Assembly: GCA_017520825.1 (NCBI GenBank) | Contig: JAFXEX010000026.1 | Location: 1 to 64,000 of the forward strand | Direction: 5' to 3' | Source: Clostridia bacterium | Lineage (GTDB): Bacteria > Bacillota > Clostridia > Oscillospirales > SIG627 | DNA: 64,000 bases | Shown: positions 8,554-16,184 of the stretch, piece by piece | Layout of the letters: every line of letters begins with the position of its first letter | Position numbering within the stretch: the first letter of the stretch is position 1 | Notes under the pieces: model-generated | Databases searched by the model: none | What the model was told of the DNA's origin: nothing | What the model saw: only the letters and a program-made list of their open reading frames with translations | Translations under genes and position numbers: made by a program

Positions 8554-9225
8554 TTACAGACCAAAAACCTCGTCAAGATTAAATGCAGATACCACGCCGT
8601 GAGCCTCGGTGTTTATTCCACACTCGGTAGTAATTGCATTCATTACCTCAAGCTTATTTTCACGGGGCACGAGAATCAGAACGAAGTCCTGCTCCTCCAT
8701 AAGAGGTATACCCAGGGCTTCAGACACCTCGTGAGAGCCGTCACGCATACCCTTTATAATCGTGCCACCTCTTGCTCCGGCGCTGCGAGCAGCCTCTACA
8801 ACGTCGTCACTGTATCCACCTGTAACTGCTGCAAGTATAGCAACGTAGGGTGCCTGTTCTTTCATTTCGTTTTCATCTCCTTGTGTTTGTTCTTCCCTCT
8901 TCAATAAAGCCATTACCTGACTCTGCATGCTTGAGGGAGAAAGTGTGAACGCTATTCCACGTCCCTTTTGTGAAAAGGAAAGCTTTTCGTCAAGCTGTCG
9001 GAACAGCTCTGCCGTTTTGGTTCTGTCAAGAAAGCCTGCCGTTATCAGCTTTTCTCGTCCACTGAGACCGAATAGCTCCATCATTGCCGAGGGGGCAGTT
9101 CCGTGTCCGTGGCAGGAGAAGGTTATGGCTGAGCCCGATGCTTCAAAGGCCTCCTTCAATTTCTTTTCGTTACCTGTGTTAGTTATTGTAAACGCCAATC
9201 TCGGCGACAATTTCAATTCCGTCAT
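8554..9225 (-). CDS. Tandem PII-like regulator coupled to DUF1538
   Basis: The 223-residue protein has two halves that both look like PII-type (GlnB-like) ferredoxin folds. The C-terminal half (about 125-223) has the clear family pattern: a VTGGYSDDVVEAARSAGARGGTI-type stretch (B-loop-like GARGGT), EEQDFVLILV and a glycine-rich end. The N-terminal half (about 5-110) is more diverged. The usual T-loop tyrosine is not evident, so classical uridylylation is unlikely. The start overlaps the DUF1538 stop (ATGA), strongly suggesting that it regulates that membrane protein, as PII does AmtB. The ligand is unknown. Confidence 0.75.
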   Translation of the reverse strand: MTELKLSPRLAFTITNTGNEKKLKEAFEASGSAITFSCHGHGTAPSAMMELFGLSGREKLITAGFLDRTKTAELFRQLDEKLSFSQKGRGIAFTLSPSSMQSQVMALLKREEQTQGDENEMKEQAPYVAILAAVTGGYSDDVVEAARSAGARGGTIIKGMRDGSHEVSEALGIPLMEEQDFVLILVPRENKLEVMNAITTECGINTEAHGVVSAFNLDEVFGL

Positions 9226-10733
9226 TGTTCGTCCTCCAATTCAACGATTTCGTCGGGCACCTTCTTGGCAGGTATAGAAACTGCCTTGGTCTTTCTTGCA
9301 TAAATAAGTCCCATAAGCTGAATTGTAATGAGGGGTGAGAGGGCAACCATCGCTACAACTCCAAAGGCGTCCGTTATTACGTTACCTCCAACTCCCATAC
9401 ACGCGCCCATTGCCAAGGGCAAAAGGAAGGTAGAGGTCATAGGACCACTGGCAACTCCACCGGAGTCAAAGGCAATACCCACGAACACCGAGGGAACTCG
9501 GTGGCTGAGAAGCAGGGCGATAGCGTAGCCGGGTATCAATATCCAATAAATATTCAAGCCTGTAATTACTCTCACCATTGAAAGCACAACGGCACCCGAA
9601 ACACCTATTGACAAGGCAGTATTCATCATCTTGTGAGAAACGATACCACCCGTTATTTCATCTACCTGAGCGTTGAGCACCTGAACGGCAGGCTCGGCCT
9701 TTACGATAAAATAGCCCACCAGCGCTCCGATAGGAATAAGCAGAAGCTTATACTCTCCGTTTCCAAGAGTTTCGCCCAAAAGATTTCCAACGGGGGCAAA
9801 GCCTACGTTTACGCCTGTGAGGAACATAACCAGACCGATAATGGTGTAAACGAAGCCGATGAGCATACGGCCTGCCTGCATAGGACGGTATGAGCGTGTA
9901 AAAATCTGAAAAATCGCAAACACGCAAACCACGGGAACTATACTGATGCACACTTCCTTTACGTAGTGAGGAAGCTCCTTGTAAAACACGTTGGCAACGT
10001 CGGTTGTGGAAACAACGGGAGTAAGCTCGGTGCTATGATAAAGAGCCTCGCCCGGATTGTAGAAAATTCCGAGAAGGAGTACCGAAAGAATAGGTCCGAT
10101 AGAGCAAAGAGCAATAAGACCGAAGCTGTCGTTGGCACTGTCCTTGTCGCTTCTGACAGCAGCAAAGCCCACACCGAGAGTCATAATAAAGGGAACCGTC
10201 ATAGGTCCCGTAGTAACACCACCCGAGTCAAAGGCAACGGGAATAAACGAATTTGGAGCGAGGAAGGAAAGGGCAAATACAATAAGGTAAAATACGGTCA
10301 GTATTTTTGAAAGGCTTACCTTTTTATAAATTCTCAAAAAGGCTATAACAAGATATACGCCAACGCCTATAGCCACGGTATAGATTAATATACTGTTAGG
10401 AACGGACGCCACCTGATTTGCAAGCACCTGAAGGTCGGGCTCTGCAATGGTGATAATTACACCCATAAGGAAGCAAATTATCAGGATGAAGGGTAGCTTC
10501 TTCATTTTTATCATGGAAGAGCCTATACCCTTGCCCAACGGCGTTATAGACATTTCTGCGCCCAATTGGAAAAAGCCCATACCCACTATAAGAAGCACAG
10601 CCCCCACCAAAAACAGTGCAAGGGTTCCGATTTCCATAGGTACGAGAGTAACGCTGAGCGCCAGCACTATCAAGGTTATAGGTAATACGCTTGATAGCGA
10701 CTCGTTGATTTTTTCTTTCAGTTTTTCGTTCAA
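9222..10733 (-). CDS. DUF1538 family integral membrane protein
   Basis: A 503-residue protein with about 12 or more membrane segments built as two repeats. Each repeat contains the same signature: FDSGGVTTGPMT near residue 170 and FDSGGVASGPMT near residue 420. This internal symmetry is typical of DUF1538 proteins and suggests a transporter-like inverted or direct repeat with two reentrant Gly/Ser-rich segments. The substrate is not known to me. It is co-transcribed and translationally coupled with a double PII-like protein and is driven by an exact-consensus promoter, so it is probably a regulated permease or channel. Confidence 0.8.
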   Translation of the reverse strand: MNEKLKEKINESLSSVLPITLIVLALSVTLVPMEIGTLALFLVGAVLLIVGMGFFQLGAEMSITPLGKGIGSSMIKMKKLPFILIICFLMGVIITIAEPDLQVLANQVASVPNSILIYTVAIGVGVYLVIAFLRIYKKVSLSKILTVFYLIVFALSFLAPNSFIPVAFDSGGVTTGPMTVPFIMTLGVGFAAVRSDKDSANDSFGLIALCSIGPILSVLLLGIFYNPGEALYHSTELTPVVSTTDVANVFYKELPHYVKEVCISIVPVVCVFAIFQIFTRSYRPMQAGRMLIGFVYTIIGLVMFLTGVNVGFAPVGNLLGETLGNGEYKLLLIPIGALVGYFIVKAEPAVQVLNAQVDEITGGIVSHKMMNTALSIGVSGAVVLSMVRVITGLNIYWILIPGYAIALLLSHRVPSVFVGIAFDSGGVASGPMTSTFLLPLAMGACMGVGGNVITDAFGVVAMVALSPLITIQLMGLIYARKTKAVSIPAKKVPDEIVELEDEQ

Positions 10734-10803
10734 AGCTTCGCCCTCTTTACGTTATCCCGACGTTATACAACGCCTCTGAAATATAATGCAATCTTTCCTA
10801 TTT

Positions 10804-10832
10804 ATTATAGACGATATAAAATCTTTTGTCAA
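10804..10832 (-). promoter_or_regulatory. Exact-consensus sigma-A promoter for DUF1538/PII
   Basis: On the minus strand, TTGACA (10827-10832), 17-bp spacer and TATAAT (10804-10809). The 70-nt leader before the 10733 start shows no obvious riboswitch. Confidence 0.85.
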
Positions 10833-10868
10833 TAGTCACAGACGTCTAAAGCGTTCGTTAACAGGCAA

Positions 10869-10896
10869 CAAAAAGCCGTCTTTCGACGGCTTTTGT
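10869..10896 (-). terminator. Rho-independent terminator after aspS
   Basis: AAAAGCCGTC/GACGGCTTTT arms (10871-10880 and 10885-10894) with a 4-nt loop. The T run lies in the minus-strand direction, immediately after the aspS stop. Confidence 0.88.
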
Positions 10897-10899
10897 CAT

Positions 10900-12660
10900 T
10901 TATTCTTTTATAGCGATGCCCAGCTCGTCAAGTGACTTCTGAGGAACCTCAGAGGGACACTGTGTCATAAGCTCGGATGCGTTCTGTACCTTGGGGAAGG
11001 CGATAACGTCACGGATAGCGTCAAGTCCAAGCATAAGGCTTACAAGTCTGTCAAGACCGAAGGCAAGTCCTGCGTGAGGAGGCGCTCCGTACTTGAAGGC
11101 TTCAAGCAGGAAGCCGAATTTTGCCTCTGCGTCCTCCTTGGTGAGACCGAGAGCCTCGAAAACCGTTGCCTGAAGGTCCTGTCGGTGAATTCTTACTGAG
11201 CCACCACCAAGCTCGGTACCGTTGAGTACGATATCGTAGGCTCTTGCAAGAACCTTTTCGGGAGCTGTGGTGAGGTACTGAATATCTTCCTCACGGGGCG
11301 CTGTAAAGGGATGGTGCATTGCAACGTATCTTTCGTCCTCCTCGGAATACTCGAACATAGGGAAGTCGGTAACCCAGAGGAATTTGAAATCGTTCTTGTC
11401 ACGAAGCCCAAGCTTGCCTGCAACCTCGCAACGAAGAGCGCCAAGGGAGTCGAATACAACCTTGTTTTTAGCGTCTGCAACAACGAGAAGAAGGTCACCC
11501 TCTTCAAAGCCTGCAAGTCCGTAAACCGAGCGTACCTCCTCTTCGGAAAGGAACTTTGCGAAGGAGGATGAAAGCTCGCCCGACCACTTGGACCAGGCAA
11601 GACCCTTTGCCTTGTAGGTCTTTACGAAATCGGTCAGCTTATCTATTTCCTTACGGGAGAACTTGTCTGCTCCACCCTTGATATTTATAGCTCTTACGGA
11701 GCCACCCTCGGCAATAGCCGAAGCAAATACCTTGAATTCGGTATCCTTCAAAACGCTTGAAAGGTCACAAATTTCAAAGCCGAAGCGAAGGTCGGGCTTG
11801 TCCGAGCCGTATCTGCTCATAGCCTCGTTCCAGGACATTCTCTTGAGAGGAAGCTCTACTTCAACGTTGAGAATTTTCTTGAAAAGAGTTGCGATAAAGC
11901 CTTCAACCATAGTCATAATATCGTTTTCGTCAACGAAGGACATTTCAAGGTCTATCTGTGTGAATTCGGGCTGTCTGTCGGCACGAAGGTCCTCGTCTCT
12001 GAAGCACTTTGCTATCTGAATATATCTGTCGAAGCCTGAAAGCATAAGAATCTGCTTGTAAAGCTGAGGTGACTGAGGAAGTGCGTAAAATGAGCCGGGG
12101 TGAACACGGCTTGGTACAAGATAGTCTCTTGCGCCCTCGGGTGTTGATTTAATGAGAACGGGGGTCTCTATTTCAATAAAGCCGTTGTCCTCAAAATACT
12201 CTCTTGCGTGTCTTGCAATTTTGGAGCGCACCATCATATTGTGCTGCAAGGGAGCGCGTCTCAGGTCGAGATATCTGTATTTAAGTCTCAATTCCTCTTT
12301 TACGTCGGTATCGTCCTTGATTTCAAAGGGAGGTGTCTGTGACGCCGAAAGTACCTCAAGCTTGTCAACGAAAAGCTCAACTGCACCCGTAGGCATATTG
12401 GGGTTGACTGCGCCCTCTCCTCTGTGACGGATAACACCCTCTGCAGCAAGCACGAATTCTGCTCTTGCAGAAAAGGCGATGTCAAAAACAGCTCTGTCCG
12501 TAGTGTCGTCAAAGGCAAGCTGAATGATACCCGTTCTGTCTCTCAAATCAATAAAAATAAGAGTGCCAAGGTCTCTCTGCTTCTGTACCCAACCACAGAC
12601 CTTTGCTCTCGTGCCTACGTCAGCCTCGCTGAACTCGGCACAATATTTCGTTCTGTACAT
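10900..12660 (-). CDS. aspS: Aspartyl-tRNA synthetase
   Basis: This class II synthetase of 586 residues charges tRNA-Asp. The OB-fold anticodon domain is at the N terminus (about 1-105). The catalytic domain has motif 2 (FRDEDLRADRQPEFTQID, about 215-232) and motif 3 (GLAFGLDRL, near 530). The bacterial GAD insertion lies between about 290 and 410. An EETPVLIKSTPEGARD-like motif 1 region precedes motif 2. The architecture is the standard bacterial type. It lies 60 bp downstream of hisS with a hairpin between, a common Firmicutes arrangement. Confidence 0.97.
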   Translation of the reverse strand: MYRTKYCAEFSEADVGTRAKVCGWVQKQRDLGTLIFIDLRDRTGIIQLAFDDTTDRAVFDIAFSARAEFVLAAEGVIRHRGEGAVNPNMPTGAVELFVDKLEVLSASQTPPFEIKDDTDVKEELRLKYRYLDLRRAPLQHNMMVRSKIARHAREYFEDNGFIEIETPVLIKSTPEGARDYLVPSRVHPGSFYALPQSPQLYKQILMLSGFDRYIQIAKCFRDEDLRADRQPEFTQIDLEMSFVDENDIMTMVEGFIATLFKKILNVEVELPLKRMSWNEAMSRYGSDKPDLRFGFEICDLSSVLKDTEFKVFASAIAEGGSVRAINIKGGADKFSRKEIDKLTDFVKTYKAKGLAWSKWSGELSSSFAKFLSEEEVRSVYGLAGFEEGDLLLVVADAKNKVVFDSLGALRCEVAGKLGLRDKNDFKFLWVTDFPMFEYSEEDERYVAMHHPFTAPREEDIQYLTTAPEKVLARAYDIVLNGTELGGGSVRIHRQDLQATVFEALGLTKEDAEAKFGFLLEAFKYGAPPHAGLAFGLDRLVSLMLGLDAIRDVIAFPKVQNASELMTQCPSEVPQKSLDELGIAIKE

Positions 12661-12679
12661 AATATACTCCTTTGCTCTG

Positions 12680-12707
12680 AAAAAGCGTTCCCGGAGAACG
12701 CCTTTTC
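12680..12707 (-). terminator. Hairpin between hisS and aspS (terminator or attenuator)
   Basis: AAAAGGCGTTC/GAACGCTTTTT arms read on the minus strand with a short loop and T5. Because aspS follows directly, it may reduce rather than end transcription. Confidence 0.6.
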
Positions 12708-12720
12708 TAAGCTTTAAATT

Positions 12721-13974
12721 TTACTTTACAAGTTTTGCAATGTTTTCAACGTCGGCAATATCTATCTCTTGGCTTTCGCCCGTGGACATATTTTTCAGGG
12801 TCGCCTTACCTGCTTCAAGCTCACTGTCACCTAAAACGCAGGAAAATCTTGCGCCCGTTTTGTCGGCATACTTCATCTGCGCCTTAAGGCTTCTGCCAAC
12901 CTGGTCAAAGGAAGCGTTTATTCCGTGCTTCTTAAGCGCCAAAGACATCTCAAAGCTTTTAAGTCTTGCGTTGTCCCCCATTGACGCTATATAAAGGGCA
13001 GGTGAATTTGAAATCTCGGGAAGCTTGTCGGTTGCCTTAAGAGCAAGCATTACACGGGTAAGTCCCATTGCAAAGCCGATACCTGAAAGCTTTGGTCCAC
13101 CAAGCTCCTCAACCAGTCCGTCGTAGCGTCCACCACCACAGATTGTGCTCTTGGAGCCGATGTCCTCCGAAATAAACTCAAACACCGTTCTCTGATAATA
13201 GTCAAGTCCTCTTACTATTTTGGGATTGACGGTGTACTTTATGCCTGCAGCATCAAGATATTTTTTAAGCTCCTCCATATGAGCGGCACATTCGGGACAA
13301 AGATAGTCAACCGTCTTGGGCGCCTTTTCGGCAAGTGCCGAGCATACGGGGCTTTTACAGTCAAGTATTCTCAAAGGATTCTTGTTGAGTCTGTCAAGAC
13401 AGGTGTCGCAAAGGTCCTCACGGCAGTTGTCAAAATAATCGTGAAGCGCCTTGTGGTATTTGGGTCGGCAATGACGACAGCCGATTGAATTTATTTCAAG
13501 ACTGACGTTAAGACCTAAATTCTTGAAAATATCGTAGCCCAGTGAAATTACGTTAGCGTCGGCAGCAGGATTTTGCGCGCCGAACTGCTCAACACCGAAC
13601 TGATAAAACTCTCTGGAGCGTCCTGCCTCTGGCTTCTCGTAGCGAAAGCAGGAAATCAGATAATAAAGGGAAAGGGGCATAACGCCCGTTGCAAGTGAGT
13701 TTTCGATAACGCTTCTCACAACTCCTGCCGTTCCCTCGGGACGCAGGGTGATGCTTCTTCTGTCGTTATCCTCAAAGGAATACATTTCCTTTTGCACCAC
13801 GTCACTGGTTTCACCTACTCCACGCTTATAAAGCTCGCTGGATTCAAAGGTGGGCAGTCTTATTTCACTGTAGCCGTAAAGGTCGGCTGTTTCTTTAATT
13901 GTTTTTTCGACCCACTGCCATACCTCGCTCTCACCGGGAAGTATATCAATGGTTCCTCTTGGCTTCTGTATCAT
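12721..13974 (-). CDS. hisS: Histidyl-tRNA synthetase
   Basis: The 417-residue class II synthetase charges tRNA-His. It shows motif 1 near RLPTFE, motif 2 (SCFRYEKPEAGRSREFYQFG, about 108-127), the histidine-specific RGLDYYQRTVFE segment (about 258) and GGGRYDGLVEELGG, then motif 3 (GIGFAMGLTR). The C-terminal anticodon-binding domain occupies about 325-417. Length is normal. It lies in the same orientation as aspS and is probably co-transcribed with it and perhaps with the MGS-like gene. Confidence 0.97.
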   Translation of the reverse strand: MIQKPRGTIDILPGESEVWQWVEKTIKETADLYGYSEIRLPTFESSELYKRGVGETSDVVQKEMYSFEDNDRRSITLRPEGTAGVVRSVIENSLATGVMPLSLYYLISCFRYEKPEAGRSREFYQFGVEQFGAQNPAADANVISLGYDIFKNLGLNVSLEINSIGCRHCRPKYHKALHDYFDNCREDLCDTCLDRLNKNPLRILDCKSPVCSALAEKAPKTVDYLCPECAAHMEELKKYLDAAGIKYTVNPKIVRGLDYYQRTVFEFISEDIGSKSTICGGGRYDGLVEELGGPKLSGIGFAMGLTRVMLALKATDKLPEISNSPALYIASMGDNARLKSFEMSLALKKHGINASFDQVGRSLKAQMKYADKTGARFSCVLGDSELEAGKATLKNMSTGESQEIDIADVENIAKLVK

Positions 13975-14006
13975 TTTTACCTCTTAAGTTTTTGCCCTAC
14001 GGCAGA

Positions 14007-14399
14007 CTATTTTATCAGCATTCTCCAATCAAGGTCGCCTCTTTCAAGCGCCATAATAAGAGCCTCGGCAGTTGCAATGTTGGTAGCGTAGGGAACGTTG
14101 TATGCGTCGCAGAGCTGCAATATCTCTTCCTCGCTTCTGTCCCCGAAGAAATCGTCCCTGTCTCTGAAGTATAACAACAGGTCTATTTCGTTATAGGATA
14201 CCTTTGCGGCAACCTGCTGTATTCCCCCGTGCTCCGCTATAAGAAGCGGTTCTATATCAAGCCCGGTTGCGTCTTGAATATTCTTTCCCAGACTTCCTGC
14301 AGCACAAAGCTGATGTCTGCTGAGTATTCCGCAATAGGCAATACAAAACTGTGTCATCAATTCCTTTTTCTTCTCGTGAGCCATTATTGCTATCTGCAT
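14007..14399 (-). CDS. Methylglyoxal synthase-like protein with degenerate active site
   Basis: The 130-residue product aligns end to end with MgsA (IAIMAH at the start, DATGLDIE, GEID-like NEIDLL, YFRD, YATNIATAEALI near the end). Key residues of the E. coli enzyme are changed: catalytic D71 is Ile (I60), H98 is Asp, D101 is Glu, the phosphate-binding TGTTG loop is AAGSLG, and the SGP preceding the catalytic loop is AEH. H19 and D91 equivalents remain. The fold is therefore likely kept, but methylglyoxal synthesis from DHAP is doubtful; it may be a ligand-binding MGS-like domain. It lies between a MinD-like gene and hisS. Confidence 0.8.
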   Translation of the reverse strand: MQIAIMAHEKKKELMTQFCIAYCGILSRHQLCAAGSLGKNIQDATGLDIEPLLIAEHGGIQQVAAKVSYNEIDLLLYFRDRDDFFGDRSEEEILQLCDAYNVPYATNIATAEALIMALERGDLDWRMLIK

Positions 14400-14431
14400 A
14401 GACGATATCCTTTCTTTAGTCAGTTTGTATG

Positions 14432-15223
14432 TTAGTATAGTCTGAATCTGTGCCTTCTGGGTACTGCGCCGTCAAAAAGGGCAACGCTTTCCCCCGTAAG
14501 TCTTCTTGCAATGTTTTTCAGAGCCTTCCCTGCCAGAGAGCGCTTATCCTCAATCACGGTTTTGCCCGAGGATATTAAAGCCTCTACTCTCTTGTCAAAG
14601 GGCACCACGCCTATAAGGGTAACCGACGAATGCTCGGTTATATCCATTACTCCCACGAAATCGTTTTTGCCTGCCCTGTCGGGAACGAAGGAATTTATTA
14701 CCAGTCTTATTTTTTCCTCCCCCGTCTTATAAAGATCGGCGCCAAGCTTTTCTGCAGCCCTGACGGATGCGGCGTTCTGGGTACACACAATAAGCACCTC
14801 GTCAACCTCACCACTATTGCTGGCCATATCCAGAAGCCTACCCGTTCCTGCTGCCATATCCAGCAAAACGAAGTCGTATTCTCTTTTGACGTTCTTCAGA
14901 AAGGAGGTGAACATTCTGTCGGTAAGGGTAGTGTCGTAGGTGCAGTCAACGTTCATTGGAGCTGAAATAAAGAATAAATTCTCTTCTCTGCTGTCACTCT
15001 CAACGGCGACACCCAAGGATGCCCTGCCCGTCATAACGTCCCAACAGCTGGGAGAAGCAGAATTTTCATGTCCTAAGGCTATATCAAGACTTCTTACGCC
15101 GAAGTCCATATCCACGGCAAGAGTTTTCTGTCCCATTTTTGCGAGGGCATGAGACAATGCGGCAGAGACCGTGGTCTTGCCCACTCCTCCCTTTAAGGAG
15201 GCAACCATTATGATTTTTCCCAT
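14432..15223 (-). CDS. MinD/ParA-like P-loop ATPase
   Basis: The 263-residue protein starts at MGKIIMVASLKGGVGKTT (deviant Walker A, residues about 9-18). The start is chosen by AAGAGGTGAG 9 bp upstream; an upstream in-frame start at 15286 lies in the promoter. Switch I-type DMDFGVRSLD, Walker B-like FVLLDMAAG and a NSF base-recognition region are present. The C-terminus (RRHRFRLY) is short and basic and does not look like the amphipathic MinD membrane helix. No minC or minE is adjacent. It could be a MinD, FlhG-like or other positioning ATPase; the exact role is open. Confidence 0.75.
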   Translation of the reverse strand: MGKIIMVASLKGGVGKTTVSAALSHALAKMGQKTLAVDMDFGVRSLDIALGHENSASPSCWDVMTGRASLGVAVESDSREENLFFISAPMNVDCTYDTTLTDRMFTSFLKNVKREYDFVLLDMAAGTGRLLDMASNSGEVDEVLIVCTQNAASVRAAEKLGADLYKTGEEKIRLVINSFVPDRAGKNDFVGVMDITEHSSVTLIGVVPFDKRVEALISSGKTVIEDKRSLAGKALKNIARRLTGESVALFDGAVPRRHRFRLY

Positions 15224-15245
15224 GCTTCTCACCTCTTTAAGTAAA

Positions 15246-15274
15246 ATGATACCATATTTCTCTTTAAAAATCAA
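15246..15274 (-). promoter_or_regulatory. Promoter for the MinD-like gene
   Basis: Minus strand: TTGATT (15269-15274), 17-bp spacer ending TGG (extended -10), TATCAT (15246-15251), with the start 23 bp beyond. Confidence 0.65.
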
Positions 15275-15373
15275 GTATGTACTCATATAAAAAACGAATC
15301 TTTTGGGTGAAAACCTTCATCTTTTGTTACGTGCTTTTACGAGTGTTGTTTATCAAATGTTAACTCTTTGTAC

Positions 15374-15402
15374 TTGAAGTTTTTTCACGCATCTGCTAAA
15401 AT
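15374..15402 (+). promoter_or_regulatory. Promoter for the 133-aa membrane protein gene
   Basis: TTGAAG (15374-15379), 17-bp spacer ending TGC (extended -10) and TAAAAT (15397-15402), 30 bp before the start codon. Confidence 0.65.
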
Positions 15403-15432
15403 ATAGATATAAAACACAAGTGAGGAGAAAAT

Positions 15433-15834
15433 ATGAAATACCTTTCGCAGAAAAAAACGCTGTTCCTTTTGGTAACGTCCTTCATATTGTTGGGAGGCAT
15501 ATATCTGTTGCCCATACTGTTGGAAAATATGCTTTTGCAGAAGATAATAACCATATCCTACCTTGTGTTGGGAACCGTTTTTGCCACGCTTTTTTTCCTT
15601 GTGAACGGAGCCTCCACCACTATTATTGACGGCGAATACGAAAAGGCTTTCTATAAAACCGTCAAAGACGGAAGCGCAACAAGCGAGGGAGAAAATCTGC
15701 ATTGGAATCCTCTGAAGCTTTCTCTCGTAAAGAGAATTTATTATTCAAAGATTTTACTTTGCTTACTTTTCCCCATTCTGGTGATGTTCTTTATAGAATA
15801 CGTGGCTTTACTGGTGTCCCAGTTTACAGAGTAA
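15433..15834 (+). CDS. Small membrane protein, function unknown
   Basis: A 133-residue protein with GTGAGGAG just upstream of its ATG and a good promoter. Three membrane segments are visible: about 9-30, 36-58 and 108-128. A charged loop lies between the second and third (with DGEYEKAFYKTV). I do not recognise a family. It is a single-gene unit flanked by AT-rich non-coding DNA. Confidence 0.7.
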   Translation: MKYLSQKKTLFLLVTSFILLGGIYLLPILLENMLLQKIITISYLVLGTVFATLFFLVNGASTTIIDGEYEKAFYKTVKDGSATSEGENLHWNPLKLSLVKRIYYSKILLCLLFPILVMFFIEYVALLVSQFTE

Positions 15835-15981
15835 GAACAAAACCACTATATCTTGTACTTGCGTTTCTCCATTGACACAACATCGGCTGCTTTTTGACCT
15901 TCTTTAAAAACGAGCGCGAAACTTTTTAGCAACTTGCTCAAAAAAGCGAGTTAAATTTTTTGGATTTTACGCATATTGCAC

Positions 15982-16022
15982 AAAAGCGTAACGAAATGTC
16001 GTAAAATCGTTACGCTTTTTCG
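15982..16022 (+). terminator. Long hairpin followed by T run
   Basis: The arms AAAAGCGTAACGA (15982-15994) and TCGTTACGCTTTT (16007-16019) are exact inverted repeats of 13 bp around a 12-nt loop, followed by T. It could terminate the upstream unit or be an operator-like palindrome for the envelope peptidase gene. Confidence 0.6.
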
Positions 16023-16076
16023 TATATTTTTCGTCGAAAACGGGCAAATTTTTATGATTTTGGGAAACCCTCAAAT

Positions 16077-16105
16077 TTGCTTTATTTCGTTTTTTATGGT
16101 AAAAT
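16077..16105 (+). promoter_or_regulatory. Candidate promoter of the M23/G5 peptidase gene
   Basis: TTGCTT (16077-16082), 17-bp spacer, TAAAAT (16100-16105) with a TGG just before the -10 box. About 80 nt of leader follow. Confidence 0.5.
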
Positions 16106-16184
16106 ACCCACGATTGACTGATAATGGCGATAATATGGCGTGCCATAAAAGTCAAAATAAGAGCTTTGGAAAGGAGTGTTACCG

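Larger units (their letters stand above)
15835..16184. other. 350-bp intergenic region with two hairpins and a promoter
   Basis: No gene is seen. A weak hairpin with T run lies at 15931-15961 (AACTTGCT/AGCGAGTT arms), a plausible end for the 15433 gene. A strong 13-bp inverted repeat lies at 15982-16019. The region ends with a promoter-like sequence at 16077-16105 and the ribosome site of the M23 gene. Confidence 0.6.
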
